The translations under genes and the position numbers were made by a program. Of a stretch of DNA of 64,000 nucleotides, positions 27,101 through 35,862 are shown in pieces (position 1 is the stretch's first letter; each line of letters opens with the position of its first letter). The notes beneath the pieces are model-generated. The model was not told where the DNA came from, made no database searches, and saw nothing but the letters and a program-made list of their open reading frames with translations. The DNA is from Charina bottae (taxonomy: Eukaryota > Chordata > Lepidosauria > Squamata > Charinaidae): assembly GCA_023362775.1 (NCBI GenBank), contig JALMGJ010000004.1, positions 56,752,798 through 56,816,797 of the forward strand. Direction: 5' to 3'.

Positions 27101-30100
27101 GAAATACCAACATTTCCTGTTAAGAGAAGTAAATATGGAGCTGAAAATCATGTGAAAATAGCATCTTTCAAAGGGAATTACAAAAGAAAATACATTGCTT
27201 CAGCCAGATCACAAGTTCCTGATCTGCTATAAATATAGAACTGGTTATAAAGAGATTGGAGTGGGATTTCAGTATCTTATTCCAAATCTCAAAAGATTCC
27301 AAAGAGAGAGTATTTACTCATGCACAATTTGAGATGTACTAAAAGGGTGAAATGCATATTTCAGGTAGGAAGATCATCTCTTAAGCTGCTGTGAGAAATT
27401 TGCTAGGCATCTGGAAGACAAAAATCACTTGGATATGCACGGAATTAGATACCAGATTGGCGAGTCTGGAGGATGTGACTGACACTTCATTTTGCCAGAT
27501 TATACCAGATTGAATTCAATCTTGTGACACAAAGGAAGTGGACAAGGTTTTCTGCAGCATCAGCTCTGCAGTGTGTAGTCTGAATTTCTGTCCTTCCTGG
27601 TTGGTAAAAACCTCAGGAGGTGAGAGGTGCCTGGATTACAGCAGTGGTAAATTAATCCTTGAATGAGGAGGTGCTGCATCTTCGTTGAAGGTGGTAGTAG
27701 GGCACCCCCTCCACAAGAAACCATTGCTCAATCTGGACATTCTGGACAGTAATACACCATTCAACCTCCCCTTTTGGGGGAAGGTTGTTGAGGCTTCACT
27801 TCTGTGGAAGCTGATTATCTGGACCATTTCATTCAGGTTTCAGGCCTGAGCATAACATGGATACAAATTGATTGCTCTTGTGAATAATTTCTGATGAGAC
27901 CAGGATCGAGGATTACAATCCACTTGGTGTACTCTACAGGCTTAGCCAGGTGTCTGCTATAGTATGTTAACTATTTCTAACTGAAGCAGTCTATAAAACC
28001 TGTCAAATAAATAAACAAACAAACATGAACAAAATTAATGAGCTTGCACAAAGAAATAAAAGCGAGAGCACAGAGAAAGAAACATTAAAATTTCAATGAA
28101 AATTCCTTCCTAGATTTGTTATCTATTTCCTTAGAATTAATACTAAAACCACCTGTTCATTTTTTTAGTTCTTTTTTATTTCCCATGGAAATCTCAAACT
28201 TTAATTTGAGGTTCTTGGAAACAATGCTAGTCCTCTCTTTTCTCAGCCTTGGTCCAGCAAATTCTGCCTTGGTTTTAAAAGTAAAAAGATTTAAAGTAAT
28301 CTTTTATATACTCTAAATAGAAGGATGGGCTGGGGTCTCTCTCTGTGGACATGACAAAGAACATCTCTCCCTCATGAAGTTGTGGATTGTATGTCTACAG
28401 CTATCTGGCAAGCAGGCTGGCTGGCTGTGAATATCAGACTTGCAACCTGCTCTTCACAACACATACATGAGTTAGATTGAGCTCCAATTAAAAAATATGG
28501 TTACATTAATAAGATTGGGCTTCTGTAATTTTTGTACAAAGGAAGATGATCCCATGTACAAAGATGTACTAAATGAGTAAAATCTGTAATTGGCTCTGTT
28601 CATACATGAACTAACAGTTGACATTTGCATGCCTAATAAAACCAATGTTTACATAGTGTCATGTATACACTTGAATATTTTAAACGTGAAAACATTCAAG
28701 TTACTATCTTCTTTTTTAAATTCTTGTGTATAAATGTTAGGGAAGTTCATAGTATTAAATTAAAAGATGACCAGAGTTCGTAAAATTTTCTGGTATTGTT
28801 GCTAACACGAATTAAGGGTCTTTGAGAAGTTAAAAGTTTCATCTCAATTTGCAGAATTCAATGCGAGCTACAGTGGAGCTACATGAAGGTAAATGTGAAA
28901 GCTATCCATCAATTAAAACATTAGTCACTTTGGGAAAAGAAGACCTATCAATAAAGGTAAATAATATATTAAGATTTAAAAATCTTGTTTTATTTGTAAA
29001 ATGAGGTAGAAAACAACTATGTGTGTTGAGTAACTCCCTTTGTGAATAATGCAGTTAATATAAAGAGGTAGACAACTTGAGAAATTTTTATGACAAGTTG
29101 ATACTGGTGTTAATTTTCTCTCAGGTATAATTTTCTTTCAAATTATTACGGCTAGGCCTGAGTATTTATTTAAGGTAAAGGTTTTCCCCTGCACAGTCAT
29201 GTCTGACTCTAGGGGGCGGTGCTTATCTCCGTTTCTTAGCCAAAGAGCCAGCGCTGTCCAAAGACACTTCCACGTTCATGTGGCCGGCATGACGCGTGTG
29301 GAACGCTGTTACCATCTCACGGAAGTGGTACCTATTAATCTACTTGCATTTGCATGCTTTCGAATTGCTAGGTTGGCAAGAGCTGGGGCGAGTGCGAGAG
29401 CTCACTCTGTCACGCGGCGCTCGGGTCTCGAACCGCTGACCTTCTGATCGACAAGCCTGGCATCTTAACCACTGAGCCATCGCACCCCTCTGAGTATTTA
29501 TTTACGTATTAATTTTAGTTTATATCATCTACTCCATGAATTGAGCAGGCATTTTTGACATGGGCCACCTGCTTTTCAGTACACTATAGTTAGGATGATG
29601 TTTATCAATATATGGAGGCTGGATATTGGGCTTATTTCATGAATGATGGATTTAACTTCATGTTTTGGAATTGCTGTGTCTGAGTTTATTTCAAGCTCTG
29701 TAAGTCTCTGACAAATACACTGTTAGTTCCTTGGAGGACATTGTGTTATATCAAATTCTGATTTTATTCTATAGATAAGTGATAAAGGTGGTGGTGTACC
29801 TCTGAGAAAAATAGATCGCCTTTTTAATTACATGTATTCGACCGCTCCCAGGCCTAGTTTGGAGCCATCAAGAGCTGTACCTTTGGTAAGTTCTTTTCTG
29901 GAAGCTAAAATGTTCCCCTGGTTCAGCTCATGTTTTTCAACACAAAGCACATTTAGAAAAAATAGTTTGTAATATGAACACAAGCCCTTCACTTTATATG
30001 TCATCATGATAATACATATATAATAGAGTGTAAATTATATAGTATTAATGTTTAGGTTATTGATGTGTTATTAAACTTAAAATCAATATTGAAAACATAC

Positions 30101-33100
30101 CTTAAAATTTTGCAAAATGTAATACCTAATGTTGCCATCAATTCTGCAGATACTTACGTTTCAGTCTTCATAAGGGTGAGAAGAGAAACAGCAATAACAG
30201 TCCAGTAAATCTCACATATCCCTATAGGGCTCTTTCTGACTTTATATTTTGTATTTTTGTTTATCAGCTGTCAAATGCATGCATCAGTTTATCTAAATCA
30301 CTGCTTGTACAATAACAGGTATGTGATCCTTTCCATGTTGCCATTTCCATACATTTCATTAAAACAATATGCTTACAATTCTCAAATGTGCTGAACATGA
30401 ATTCTGTGGCTTTGTTTCGGTATTGCGAAAAGTGGCAGAATTTAAGCTGAGAAACAGCCTTGAGCTGTTTGAATAAAATTCTTTATGGAGCACCATTCAG
30501 GAAACAATCAGGAAAAACTGAAGTCAGAAGAATAAAACTATCCAGTAAAGTGGATATGAATACATTTTGATACTTATTTTACTCTCCCTCTTATATTAAT
30601 ACGTAAGATTTCCTTCATATTCTCAATCTTTAGCAAAGTAGCACAAACCATACTGAATGTCCCTTTTAAATAGGAAGCATACCTGTAGTCTATATATCTG
30701 TAATGTCTTAATAACTAATAAAGAACTTAAATTCTTTATAATTCTAGTTGAGTTGTCAAATAAGTGCAAACTTATACTGCATATCTGCAGTATTACTGAC
30801 TATAATAAATTGTAGCCTCCTAATTACACTTTTGAAACCTCCCCTTTCTCCATTGCTTTTATACTATGGATACAGAAGCAGTCAGGTTGGTGTTAGATGC
30901 AGATGTAACATTGCACAATGATTAATGCAGAAGCCATGGAAGAGGATTGGGTTATTCATGTGGAAGAGTTCCAGTAGGAAACAGGATCTGGTCTGGAACT
31001 TAGTTTTATGTTAATAAGCTGCTGAGATTTGTTCTTCGCTTCGTATGTCTGAAAATTTAATACAGACTTTGGTTGTGTTGTGAGGTATCCTCATTTTATA
31101 TATTACTATTACACAGCAGTTTGGAGAGATGGTTCAGAACATAATACAGTCATGTAAAATAATTTTTCTTGCATCTGTAGATGGTACTCAAGATGATTCA
31201 TAATATATAAATAACTAGACAGGAGCAATAACTAGAATAAGAGATTTGGGGAACAAAGTCAGAAAATCTGCATTTTTTATTTTTATTTATTTTTTAAAAT
31301 TCAGAACACAGGTCAAGTCTTGGAAAAATACTTTGTTTGAAACAAAACAAAAAGTTGTTCCTACTCTATTTGGGGGAGATGAGATTGTAATCTCCCTTTT
31401 AGGGATTGGATGGCATACAAATAAAATAACTGTTTTTTTCTAGAAATAAACCTGACTTTTTCCGTGTTAAAAATGAAAAACCATTGGTGTATTATTTAGA
31501 GTGAAGAGACCCAGTTTCGAAATGTCTCTGAACTGTGAATCTCAGCTGGTATCTGAGTGGCCCACTTTGTGATTGTGAGGGGTGGGTGGGAGAGCACTGC
31601 TTGTAATAACAACAATAAGATTGATGCTAATATAGATAAGATAAAACATGGAAAAGAGTTTTACACAGAAGTTGATATTATTAGCAAATAAGTTAATATT
31701 GTTCTGAGATAAAAAAGGTACTAGAAGGTCACTACTTGTCAATTTCGTGTGCATAATAAAGCCTCAATTTAACAGACTAATAGGAGGGAAGGAGTGTCAA
31801 TTAGACCTGAATATCCATCAAATGTGAGTGGGATTTTACATATGTGTAAAAGAGCAAATGGGATTTTATGCATATAGATTTTATTTTTGTATAAAAAGGA
31901 AATAGATGCATAACATAACAAATGCTTTTTGTTCTCTGCCGCTGGGCATTTCAAAATATAGTAAGGCTTATTCATTAACTCTGCATTCAAGCATAGAAAT
32001 GTTACAAGAAATTGAATGAACAGTTCTCCATTGTTAAATGGGGCGGGGTGTCGGTGAATTGAAGCATAAGGAGAGACAGACAGTTGTAATCTATCTTGGA
32101 ATAGTGTGGCTCAAAATAGGGGACCCAACCTTGGATACTCTGCCCTTTGCATCACATAATAGATGGCAAACAATGGAAGGTATTCTTAATTCTAAGAACG
32201 GAGAGAGGAATCTGTGTGAAGGCAGTCCATAACTCTTAATGGTTCAGTTTTTAAAATTCTTGTGTTACTGATTTTTTTCTTAGGCTGGATATGGGTATGG
32301 TCTGCCAATTTCTCGTCTTTATGCTCGATATTTTCAAGGTGATCTCAAACTATACTCTATGGAAGGAGTGGGTACAGATGCTGTAATCTATTTGAAGGTA
32401 CAGTAATAATGGACTATTGCAGGGGAACACTATGAATATACTATAGTAACTCTTTTAAGAACATAAAGTTTTAGCATCAGGGCAAGTGCTTTATTTCTGT
32501 GTATTTGTATTAGAAGTCATACTGATGTACTCAAGCTAATATTTTTTCACATTCTTGGAACATTTTCTTGGATTCTTTTTTCGTGGATAATAAAATGACC
32601 TTTGGAACTGGATCGGTAACTAAGTTCTGTTGTGACATTACTAAACTTTTCTCTGTTTATTCTTTCCAATAAATCCATACTAGAAAACTGTTTCTAAATG
32701 GAAGAACTGGAATAAAAAGCATAATTCCAGCTAACACACTATGGCAGAGCTTTCCAAACTGTGTGTCGCGACACAAAAGTGTGTCGCCACACACAGCGTG
32801 GTGTATCGCCACACCACCCGGAAGTGGCGGCGCGCGCGTGCACGGTGGCCACCATGCACGCGCGCGCCGCCGCACGCCCCCCCGCGCCGCCACCGTGCGT
32901 GCGCTGCCGCACGCCCCCCCTGCGCTGCCACTGTGCGCGCGCACCGCCACACGCCCCCCCCGCCGCCGCTGGCGTGTCACCAGAGGCGGCGCTTTGGAAA
33001 GCCCTGCACTATGGAATGTTTCATTATTGAGACAAACTCCAAGTCTGAGTCAGGATATATTGTAGGACTTCAGTAACAAAATATAATTATATGTCTGTGG

Positions 33101-33458
33101 TAAGAAGATACAAATCCACATGCTCCAGTACATACAAAATCACAGGCAATGAAATAAAGAATACAAAAAATGAAATGAAGAACACGTTCCATTGAATTTG
33201 TATTGAGCATATACACTCTTTATTCATTTAGTATGGTGATCAGTCTCACTCTAATTTTCTTGTAACCAGTTGGAATGATCTGAAACATGATTTTGTTACT
33301 CTTTCTTTCTTTAGGCTCTTTCGAGTGAATCATTTGAAAGACTACCGGTTTTTAATAAGTCAGCTTGGCGACATTACAAAACCACTCCAGAAGCGGATGA
33401 CTGGAGCAACCCTAGCAGTGAACCCAGGGATGCTTCCAAGTATAAAGCTAACAGATAA
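9047..33458 (+). CDS. PDK3: Pyruvate dehydrogenase kinase 3, exons 2-11 (gene span)
   Basis: Mitochondrial matrix kinase that phosphorylates the E1-alpha subunit and switches off the pyruvate dehydrogenase complex. Joining 9047-9188, 14857-14928, 17528-17712, 23984-24073, 25755-25832, 26323-26399, 28855-28956, 29775-29885, 32284-32397 and 33315-33458 gives about 371 codons without a stop. The N-terminal helical bundle ([25 protein letters not shown]) is followed by the GHKL ATP fold: N-box ELFKNSM, G1 SDKGGG, G2 GYGYGLP, G3 GVGTDAV. The C-terminal tail contains the DDW motif. C-terminal wording ([11 protein letters not shown]) and YENKSPEDP fit PDK3 better than PDK1, PDK2 or PDK4. The vertebrate protein is about 406 residues, so about 36 residues from exon 1 are missing. 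All splice sites are GT-AG. Introns in the window range from 0.5 to 6.3 kb and carry the transposons listed separately. Intact and presumably functional. Confidence 0.95.
9189..10642. other. PDK3 intron 2, first part
   Basis: AT-rich intronic sequence in which I recognise no repeat or exon. Confidence 0.6.
10643..10872 (-). repeat. tRNA-headed squamate SINE, minus orientation
   Basis: Read on the minus strand it has a truncated tRNA-like head (GCTGGGCTAGAAACCAGGAG), the body CCTTGGGCCAGT...CTCAGCCCAACTCACC, a GGGGAAAATAGGAGGAGGAAGGAG block, GTTATTTATAAAAATATAAAGGCGGGAT, and an AAATAAATAAAT tail. Near copies occur at 35705-35862 and 45487-45735. Confidence 0.85.
10873..11459. other. PDK3 intron 2, non-repetitive part
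   Basis: No gene. A C-run of about 14 lies at 11073-11086; otherwise plain intronic sequence. Confidence 0.5.
11460..11995. other. Purine/pyrimidine strand-asymmetric block in intron 2
   Basis: A GA-rich tract (about 11510-11560 and 11715-11783) is followed by a CT-rich tract (11803-11858), with two TCTGCTCTGCT segments near 11577-11610. The purine and pyrimidine tracts can pair with each other. Composition is richer in G+C than the flanks and includes GCGTCGCCGGGCG at 11780-11792. AATAAAA follows at about 11993. Overlapping open frames on both strands follow from the low-complexity composition. This could be an intronic regulatory or conserved element, but nothing here proves it. Confidence 0.4.
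12282..12326. repeat. Perfect 17-bp inverted repeat (hairpin)
   Basis: AAATAGTATTCAGAAGA (12282-12298) is followed after 11 nt by its exact reverse complement (12310-12326). The stem does not extend beyond these limits. Confidence 0.85.
12327..13815. other. PDK3 intron 2, non-repetitive part
   Basis: AT-rich intronic sequence; no exon or recognisable repeat seen. Confidence 0.5.
13824..14177. mobile_element. Non-autonomous hAT transposon (MITE), copy 1, 354 bp
   Basis: Terminal inverted repeats CAGAGCTTTCCAAACT and its exact complement at the right end. Flanked by the perfect 8-bp duplication ATGTAAGC (13816-13823 and 14178-14185). The interior holds three imperfect repeats of a unit of about 60 bp (CAGGTCCTAG...TGCCTTGTGCC...CCTCCAAACCTG) and repeated GTGTGTCGCGAAATGATG segments near the right end. 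No transposase is encoded. Same subfamily as copies at 38493 and 57768. Confidence 0.92.
14186..14856. other. PDK3 intron 2, last part
   Basis: No repeat or exon recognised. The last 30 bases are pyrimidine-rich before the exon 3 acceptor. Confidence 0.5.
14857..14928 (+). CDS. PDK3: PDK3 exon 3 (72 bp)
   Basis: Acceptor TATGTTTCAG, donor GTAAGTAAAG. It encodes (W)[15 protein letters not shown] and PEDPHVLD, part of the N-terminal helical bundle. It starts with the third base of the Trp codon and ends with the first two bases of an Asn codon. YENKSPEDP is a PDK3-type stretch. Confidence 0.95.
15206..15258 (-). repeat. LINE 3'-tail fragment, minus
   Basis: Read on the minus strand: GAGATGGGCGGTGATATAAATTT followed by TAAATAAT repeats, the generic 3' end of squamate L2/CR1-type LINEs. 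Same tail at 17051-17095 and 56430-56501. Confidence 0.65.
17051..17095 (+). repeat. LINE 3'-tail fragment, plus
   Basis: TAGTGAGATGGGCGGTGTAT, then AAATTT and (AATA)n. Very short 5'-truncated insertion of the same LINE tail. Confidence 0.65.
17261..17476 (+). repeat. Two local direct duplications just upstream of exon 4
   Basis: ATTCTAGAAYTATTGCACAA occurs at 17261 and again at about 17298. GTTCTGAATTGTGAATKAAT followed by an AATATTTT/GCTGTTATCTA block occurs at 17390-17428 and 17430-17476. Both pairs are close and similar, which suggests replication slippage. Confidence 0.75.
17528..17712 (+). CDS. PDK3: PDK3 exon 4 (185 bp)
   Basis: Acceptor TTTTCTCTCCAG, donor GTAAGTATC. It encodes [20 protein letters not shown], then [15 protein letters not shown] and [19 protein letters not shown]. 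The [12 protein letters not shown] stretch is the hallmark BCDK/PDK helix carrying the conserved His. It ends with the first base of a Thr codon completed in exon 5. Confidence 0.97.
17713..18587. other. PDK3 intron 4, first part
   Basis: No exon. An open stretch at 18157-18364 (about 65 codons in two overlapping frames) is not recognised as any family and has no splice context. Confidence 0.5.
18596..18864. mobile_element. Non-autonomous hAT transposon (MITE), copy 2, GC-rich subfamily
   Basis: Ends CATAGCTTTCCAAACT and AAAGTGCC...TTTGGAAAGCACTG, flanked by the perfect 8-bp duplication AGTTAAGG (18588-18595 and 18865-18872). The interior is CpG-rich (GCCGCCGCTGCCGCCGCTGCG near 18745) and differs from copy 1 apart from the termini. 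The inner part of the left end (GTGTGTCGCGACAC) is itself a short palindrome. No coding capacity. Confidence 0.9.
18873..20092. other. PDK3 intron 4, middle part
   Basis: AT-rich intronic DNA with an A-run at about 19762-19778. No gene or repeat family recognised. Confidence 0.5.
20111..21205 (+). pseudogene. BovB endonuclease reading frame (partial)
   Basis: About 364 codons open from the 5' truncation point, with no true start codon (the first codon is TTG). It carries the C-terminal three quarters of the AP-like endonuclease ([23 protein letters not shown]) and a basic linker with [16 protein letters not shown] one-base shift near 21140 diverts it to a stop at 21203-21205; the true continuation lies in the next frame. 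It is a fossil of the BovB polyprotein. Confidence 0.85.
21733..22413 (+). pseudogene. BovB reverse-transcriptase segment with mutated active site
   Basis: About 226 open codons covering RT motifs A to [17 protein letters not shown] (motif A with its Asp intact), [15 protein letters not shown] (motif B, expected Q-G-C/S-I changed to Q-S-R-I), [11 protein letters not shown] (motif C, first Asp of the YADD pair replaced by Tyr), and [11 protein letters not shown]. The frame ends at TAG/TAA near 22411. It cannot encode an active polymerase. Confidence 0.85.
22872..23983. other. PDK3 intron 4, last part
   Basis: Unremarkable intronic DNA up to the exon 5 acceptor; no repeat recognised. Confidence 0.5.
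23984..24073 (+). CDS. PDK3: PDK3 exon 5 (90 bp)
   Basis: Acceptor TTATCCTCATAG, donor GTAAAA. It encodes (T)[19 protein letters not shown] and [19 protein letters not shown] is the conserved linker between the helical bundle and the ATP-binding domain. Entry after the first base of Thr; exit after the first base of an Asp codon. Confidence 0.95.
24074..25754. other. PDK3 intron 5
   Basis: AT-rich; no repeat family or exon recognised. Pyrimidine-rich stretch ending TTCTTCCCTCACAG before exon 6. Confidence 0.5.
25755..25832 (+). CDS. PDK3: PDK3 exon 6 (78 bp)
   Basis: Acceptor CCCTCACAG, donor GTAATA. It encodes (D)[21 protein letters not shown] and [13 protein letters not shown] is a family-wide signature and APELE fits PDK3. 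Phase +1 at both ends. Confidence 0.95.
26005..26230 (-). repeat. BovB/RTE-like LINE 3'-end fragment, minus, in PDK3 intron 6
   Basis: Read on the minus strand it gives a decayed C-terminus ([29 protein letters not shown], then VAKVDTNLM) like the [12 protein letters not shown]...ARWMDDILE end of the BovB at 22670-22830, followed by a GATT/AATC tail. Old and diverged copy. Confidence 0.65.
26323..26399 (+). CDS. PDK3: PDK3 exon 7 (77 bp)
   Basis: Acceptor TTTTCTAG, donor GTGAGT. It encodes [20 protein letters not shown] followed by LFELFK, the first strand of the ATPase domain and the start of the N-box helix. It ends at a codon boundary, so the catalytic Glu and Lys of the N-box lie in this exon and the Asn in the next. 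Confidence 0.96.
26400..27604. other. PDK3 intron 7, first part
   Basis: No repeat family or exon recognised. Confidence 0.5.
27605..27960 (+). repeat. L2/CR1-like LINE reverse-transcriptase fragment
   Basis: Plus-strand translation near 27711-27840 gives [20 protein letters not shown] and, after shifts, DYLDHF and SGFRPE-like pieces. This matches the RT fingers consensus (LD..ILDNYRPISNLPFLGKVVE...DPFQSGFRPG) of L2/CR1 LINEs. Heavily decayed, with several frameshifts. Lies in intron 7. Confidence 0.65.
27961..28854. other. PDK3 intron 7, last part
   Basis: No feature recognised apart from a short AAATAAATAAACAAACAAAC run near 28000-28020. Confidence 0.5.
28855..28956 (+). CDS. PDK3: PDK3 exon 8 (102 bp)
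   Basis: Acceptor TCTCAATTTGCAG, donor GTAAAT. It encodes [20 protein letters not shown] and [14 protein letters not shown], in frame at both ends. The leading Asn is the Mg-binding residue of the GHKL N-box. The [10 protein letters not shown] segment is the most divergent part relative to mammalian PDK3. Confidence 0.96.
29170..29492 (-). repeat. Sauria-type SINE (tRNA head, BovB-like tail), minus
   Basis: On the minus strand a tRNA-like head (GGCTCAGTGGTTAAGATGCC, A-box; GGTTCGAGACC, B-box, near 29425-29440) is followed by a body of about 200 bp. It ends in GAGTCAGACATGACTGTGCA and AAAACCTTTACC, related to the BovB 3' end, consistent with mobilisation by BovB. Nearly full length. It lies in PDK3 intron 8, antisense to the gene. 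Confidence 0.85.
29775..29885 (+). CDS. PDK3: PDK3 exon 9 (111 bp)
   Basis: Acceptor TTCTATAG, donor GTAAGT. It encodes [20 protein letters not shown] and [17 protein letters not shown], in frame at both ends. DKGGG is the G1 box that binds adenine (Asp intact). The position after Asp is Lys, where Leu or Arg is usual in mammalian paralogues. YSTAPRP begins the ATP lid. Confidence 0.97.
29886..31757. other. PDK3 intron 9, first part
   Basis: AT-rich intronic DNA; nothing recognised. Confidence 0.5.
31758..31990. repeat. Candidate pogo/Tigger-like MITE fragment
   Basis: The left part (AAGCCTCAATTTAACAGACT, GGAGGGAAGG, TGTCAATTA, ATATCCATCAAATG) matches the left part of 36387-36710 in order and orientation. 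The right end does not match a terminal repeat. TA/CAG-type ends are only suggestive. Confidence 0.4.
32284..32397 (+). CDS. PDK3: PDK3 exon 10 (114 bp)
   Basis: Acceptor TTTTTTCTTAG, donor GTACAG. It encodes [20 protein letters not shown] and [18 protein letters not shown], in frame at both ends. GYGYGLP is the G2 box and GVGTDAV the G3 box of the GHKL fold. The sequence is almost identical to vertebrate PDK3. Confidence 0.97.
32745..33006. mobile_element. Non-autonomous hAT transposon (MITE), copy 3, GC-rich subfamily
   Basis: Left end CAGAGCTTTCCAAACT, right end TTTGGAAAGCCCTG, flanked by perfect 8-bp duplication CACTATGG (32737-32744 and 33007-33014). The interior is very CpG-rich (GCGCGCGTGCACGG and repeated CGCCGC), forming a small CpG island about 300 bp before PDK3 exon 11. 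Shares the interior type of copy 2. The open frames it produces on both strands are compositional. Confidence 0.92.
33315..33458 (+). CDS. PDK3: PDK3 exon 11 and stop codon
   Basis: Acceptor TTTCTTTCTTTAG. It encodes [40 protein letters not shown] and SKYKANR, then TAA (33456-33458). The C-terminal tail with DDW crosses over to the partner subunit and anchors the lipoyl-binding site in PDK dimers. The last residues differ slightly from mammals (ANR versus AKQ). Confidence 0.97.
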   Translation, partial: ALSSESFERLPVFNKSAWRHYKTTPEADDWSNPSSEPRDASKYKANR

Positions 33459-35257
33459 TTCATCAATATTTTCACCTTGGTAGTGATACATACTTGCATT
33501 CAGAAATGAGTCTCTGCTTTGTTTCAGTTTCCAAAATCCTCTAACTCTATAGTAGCCAATTATTTCTTTAGAAAAATCTGTTATGGGATTTGAAATAGCA
33601 AGAACAAAGGACTTTGAAGGACTGGCATTATGCATTTTTGGTGTGAGTTATTGTAATTACTTTGCCAAAACATGCTTGATTAATAAGTCACAAATTACAG
33701 AGAGGATTGCACTGTGACTGCAGTTAGATTATATAATTGTATAGTAAAAGGGTACTATTTTTTAAGATCACTTTCTAGTCCTGTGTAAGAGTTGAAAAAA
33801 ATGTTTTGACTTGTTATTTGAAAGTAGTGTCTTGCACAGCAATATAATGCAACAGACAAATTCTTGTGTACTTGAATGTGTGCATAGAAAACTCACATTG
33901 CTGCATTTTTATATGGCACTGTGTAATCCATTTTCTTAAAAAATCCCTACCATTATGGGGGTTTGTCAGATCTTACATCACTATATGATTAGTTGATCAA
34001 AAGGTCTTAGGGCTTTAAATGTTATGTTTCTAATTCCACAGCTTCAAAAGCCAGTTTATTTAATATTGATCTAATTTCCTTGGAAAACAGTGAGACTTTC
34101 ACTTTGCAGTCATTATCCTGATAAAAATTTTCCTTTTTTAGTCAATAGCCTCAATATTGTAAATATGTAAACTGCTTCTTCTACTAGGCCCAAACTTATT
34201 GAAAGACAATTATGTTTTATAATTGAAATATTTTCTATTGATCATTAAGAGAGAATACTAATTTCAAACGTTGGCTTCATCACATCAGATCATTAATTTA
34301 TAGTATTAATGTTAATATGTTAGTCATTTGAGACCCATTTATATTAAAATGAAAAAAATTATCAAAAGAATCACAAAAGGAAGGTCAAATATTGTTAGAT
34401 TAAATATTCAGCAGCACACTGAGATAAATGTCTAAAAAATTGTTTAAGGAAGATTTTTTTAAAAATGGAAACAAAGAATAAAGGTAAAACAGAGGACACA
34501 TTTGATACTGCCTTTGATGTTATGACTAGAAATAGAGTTTGATTTTCGAAGCAGTCAAGTAAGAATTCTGGTAATATTTTTTCACTAAAGCAATGCTAAA
34601 GCGGGTAGAGCTTCAGAACACACAAAAATTCTTCATTGTCTGTAGATTGTATCTTTGTTTATGTTGTTTTGATAGTAAGAGACTATGAACAGATTTTTAA
34701 TACAGTTTGTTCTGACATGGAAATAAGGAGAAAGTTATGATGTTGATATTTTGCGTAGATGGTTAAAACTACTATGCCAATCTATGTTTAGATGTAGCAA
34801 GAATCTTAATTACTAATTAAAATGGAGTACCCCAGTTGCAACTGAGGCATCTATAACTTTGTTTTAAAACTTACATGGCTAAATATTTGTGTCACTAATT
34901 ATATGCATGCATTTTAATCATGTTTGTTAATTTTATACTGTTGCCTTCTTTCTGAGTAACAGAATCCTTTGCACTCTGAAAAAAAAAAGAATTAGTTCTA
35001 TGTATATTTCCAGTGGCTCACAATTTAATTAAAGGGAAAATAATTTATAGAGTGATGAACAAACTAACAGAAAATCTGTTAATCTTACTGGGATAAAGTG
35101 TCTCAGGGCACCTGAAAAAAGACAGACATGCAGACAGACATAGTAAATTCTTTGCTTTTCATCTGGAAAGGATAAGAATGAAAAAAAAATGGTTTAGGTA
35201 CTGTAAGATACATTCAAATCCTCTTCCAGAAGATTTGGGGATAGATACTATTCGATT
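33459..35257 (+). other. PDK3: PDK3 3' untranslated region and downstream DNA
   Basis: Starts directly after the stop codon. AT-rich, without reading frames or recognised repeats for 1.8 kb, which is consistent with a long 3'UTR. The true cleavage site cannot be read from sequence alone. Confidence 0.5.
34477..34482 (+). terminator. Candidate poly(A) signal AATAAA for PDK3
   Basis: Canonical hexamer about 1.02 kb after the stop codon. No strong GT-rich element directly follows, so another downstream site may be used. Confidence 0.25.
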
Positions 35258-35494
35258 GAGAACCAGTTTGGTGTAGTGGTTAAGACATCAGGCTAGAAAC
35301 TGGGAGATGGCAAGTTTTAGTCCCACCTTAGGCACAAAGTCAGCTGGATGACCTTGGGCTGGTCCCCCTCTCTCAGCCCTAGGAAGAAGACAGTGGCAAA
35401 CCATTTCCAAAAATCTTGCCAAGAAAATTACAGGGATTAGTTCAGGCAGTCATCAGGCGTCAACATTGACTCAAAGGCACTCCCCCCCCCCCAA
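35258..35494 (+). repeat. tRNA-headed SINE with BovB-like tail
   Basis: Head GAACCAGTTTGGTGTAGTGG and TTAAGACATCAGGCTAGAAAC. Body with CCTTGGGCTGGTCC and GACAGTGGCAAACCATTTCC, then CATCAGGCGTCAACATTGAC. Ends CTCAAAGGCA with a C-run. The head matches 45487 but the tail is different. Confidence 0.85.
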
Positions 35495-35704
35495 ACTATT
35501 GGAGTCAGTCTTGTTTCTCTATCTTAGATGTGACTATGCCATTTTGATGAGTTATTTTTTAAAGATATACTGCTGTCTTCTGGAATTTTTTTTTCGATTT
35601 CTCAGTCTAGCCTGTAGCCCTGGGATTTCCTGAAATACTTCCCCATCCAGGTACAAACTAGCTGTGGCCCTACTTAGCTTTTCAGGGTCAGTTGAGGTTG
35701 GCTA

Positions 35705-35862
35705 AAAACTCTCAACTAGTTGTAACTCACCTCACAGGGTGGTTGTTGTGGGGAAAATAGGAGGAGGAAGGAGTATTAGGTATGTTTGCCGCCTTGAGTT
35801 ATTTATAAAAATAATAAAGGCAGGATAAAAATTAATTAAATAAATAAATAAATTAGGTATTG
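35705..35862 (+). repeat. tRNA-headed SINE, 3' fragment
   Basis: AACTCACCTCACAGGGT, GGGGAAAATAGGAGGAGGAA, GTTATTTATAAAAATAATAA and an (AAAT)n tail: the 3' half of the SINE seen complete at 45487-45735. Confidence 0.8.

Noticed and set aside
32657..33076. Several overlapping Ala/Arg-rich open frames on both strands
   Set aside because: They coincide with the CpG-rich hAT MITE and reflect composition only.
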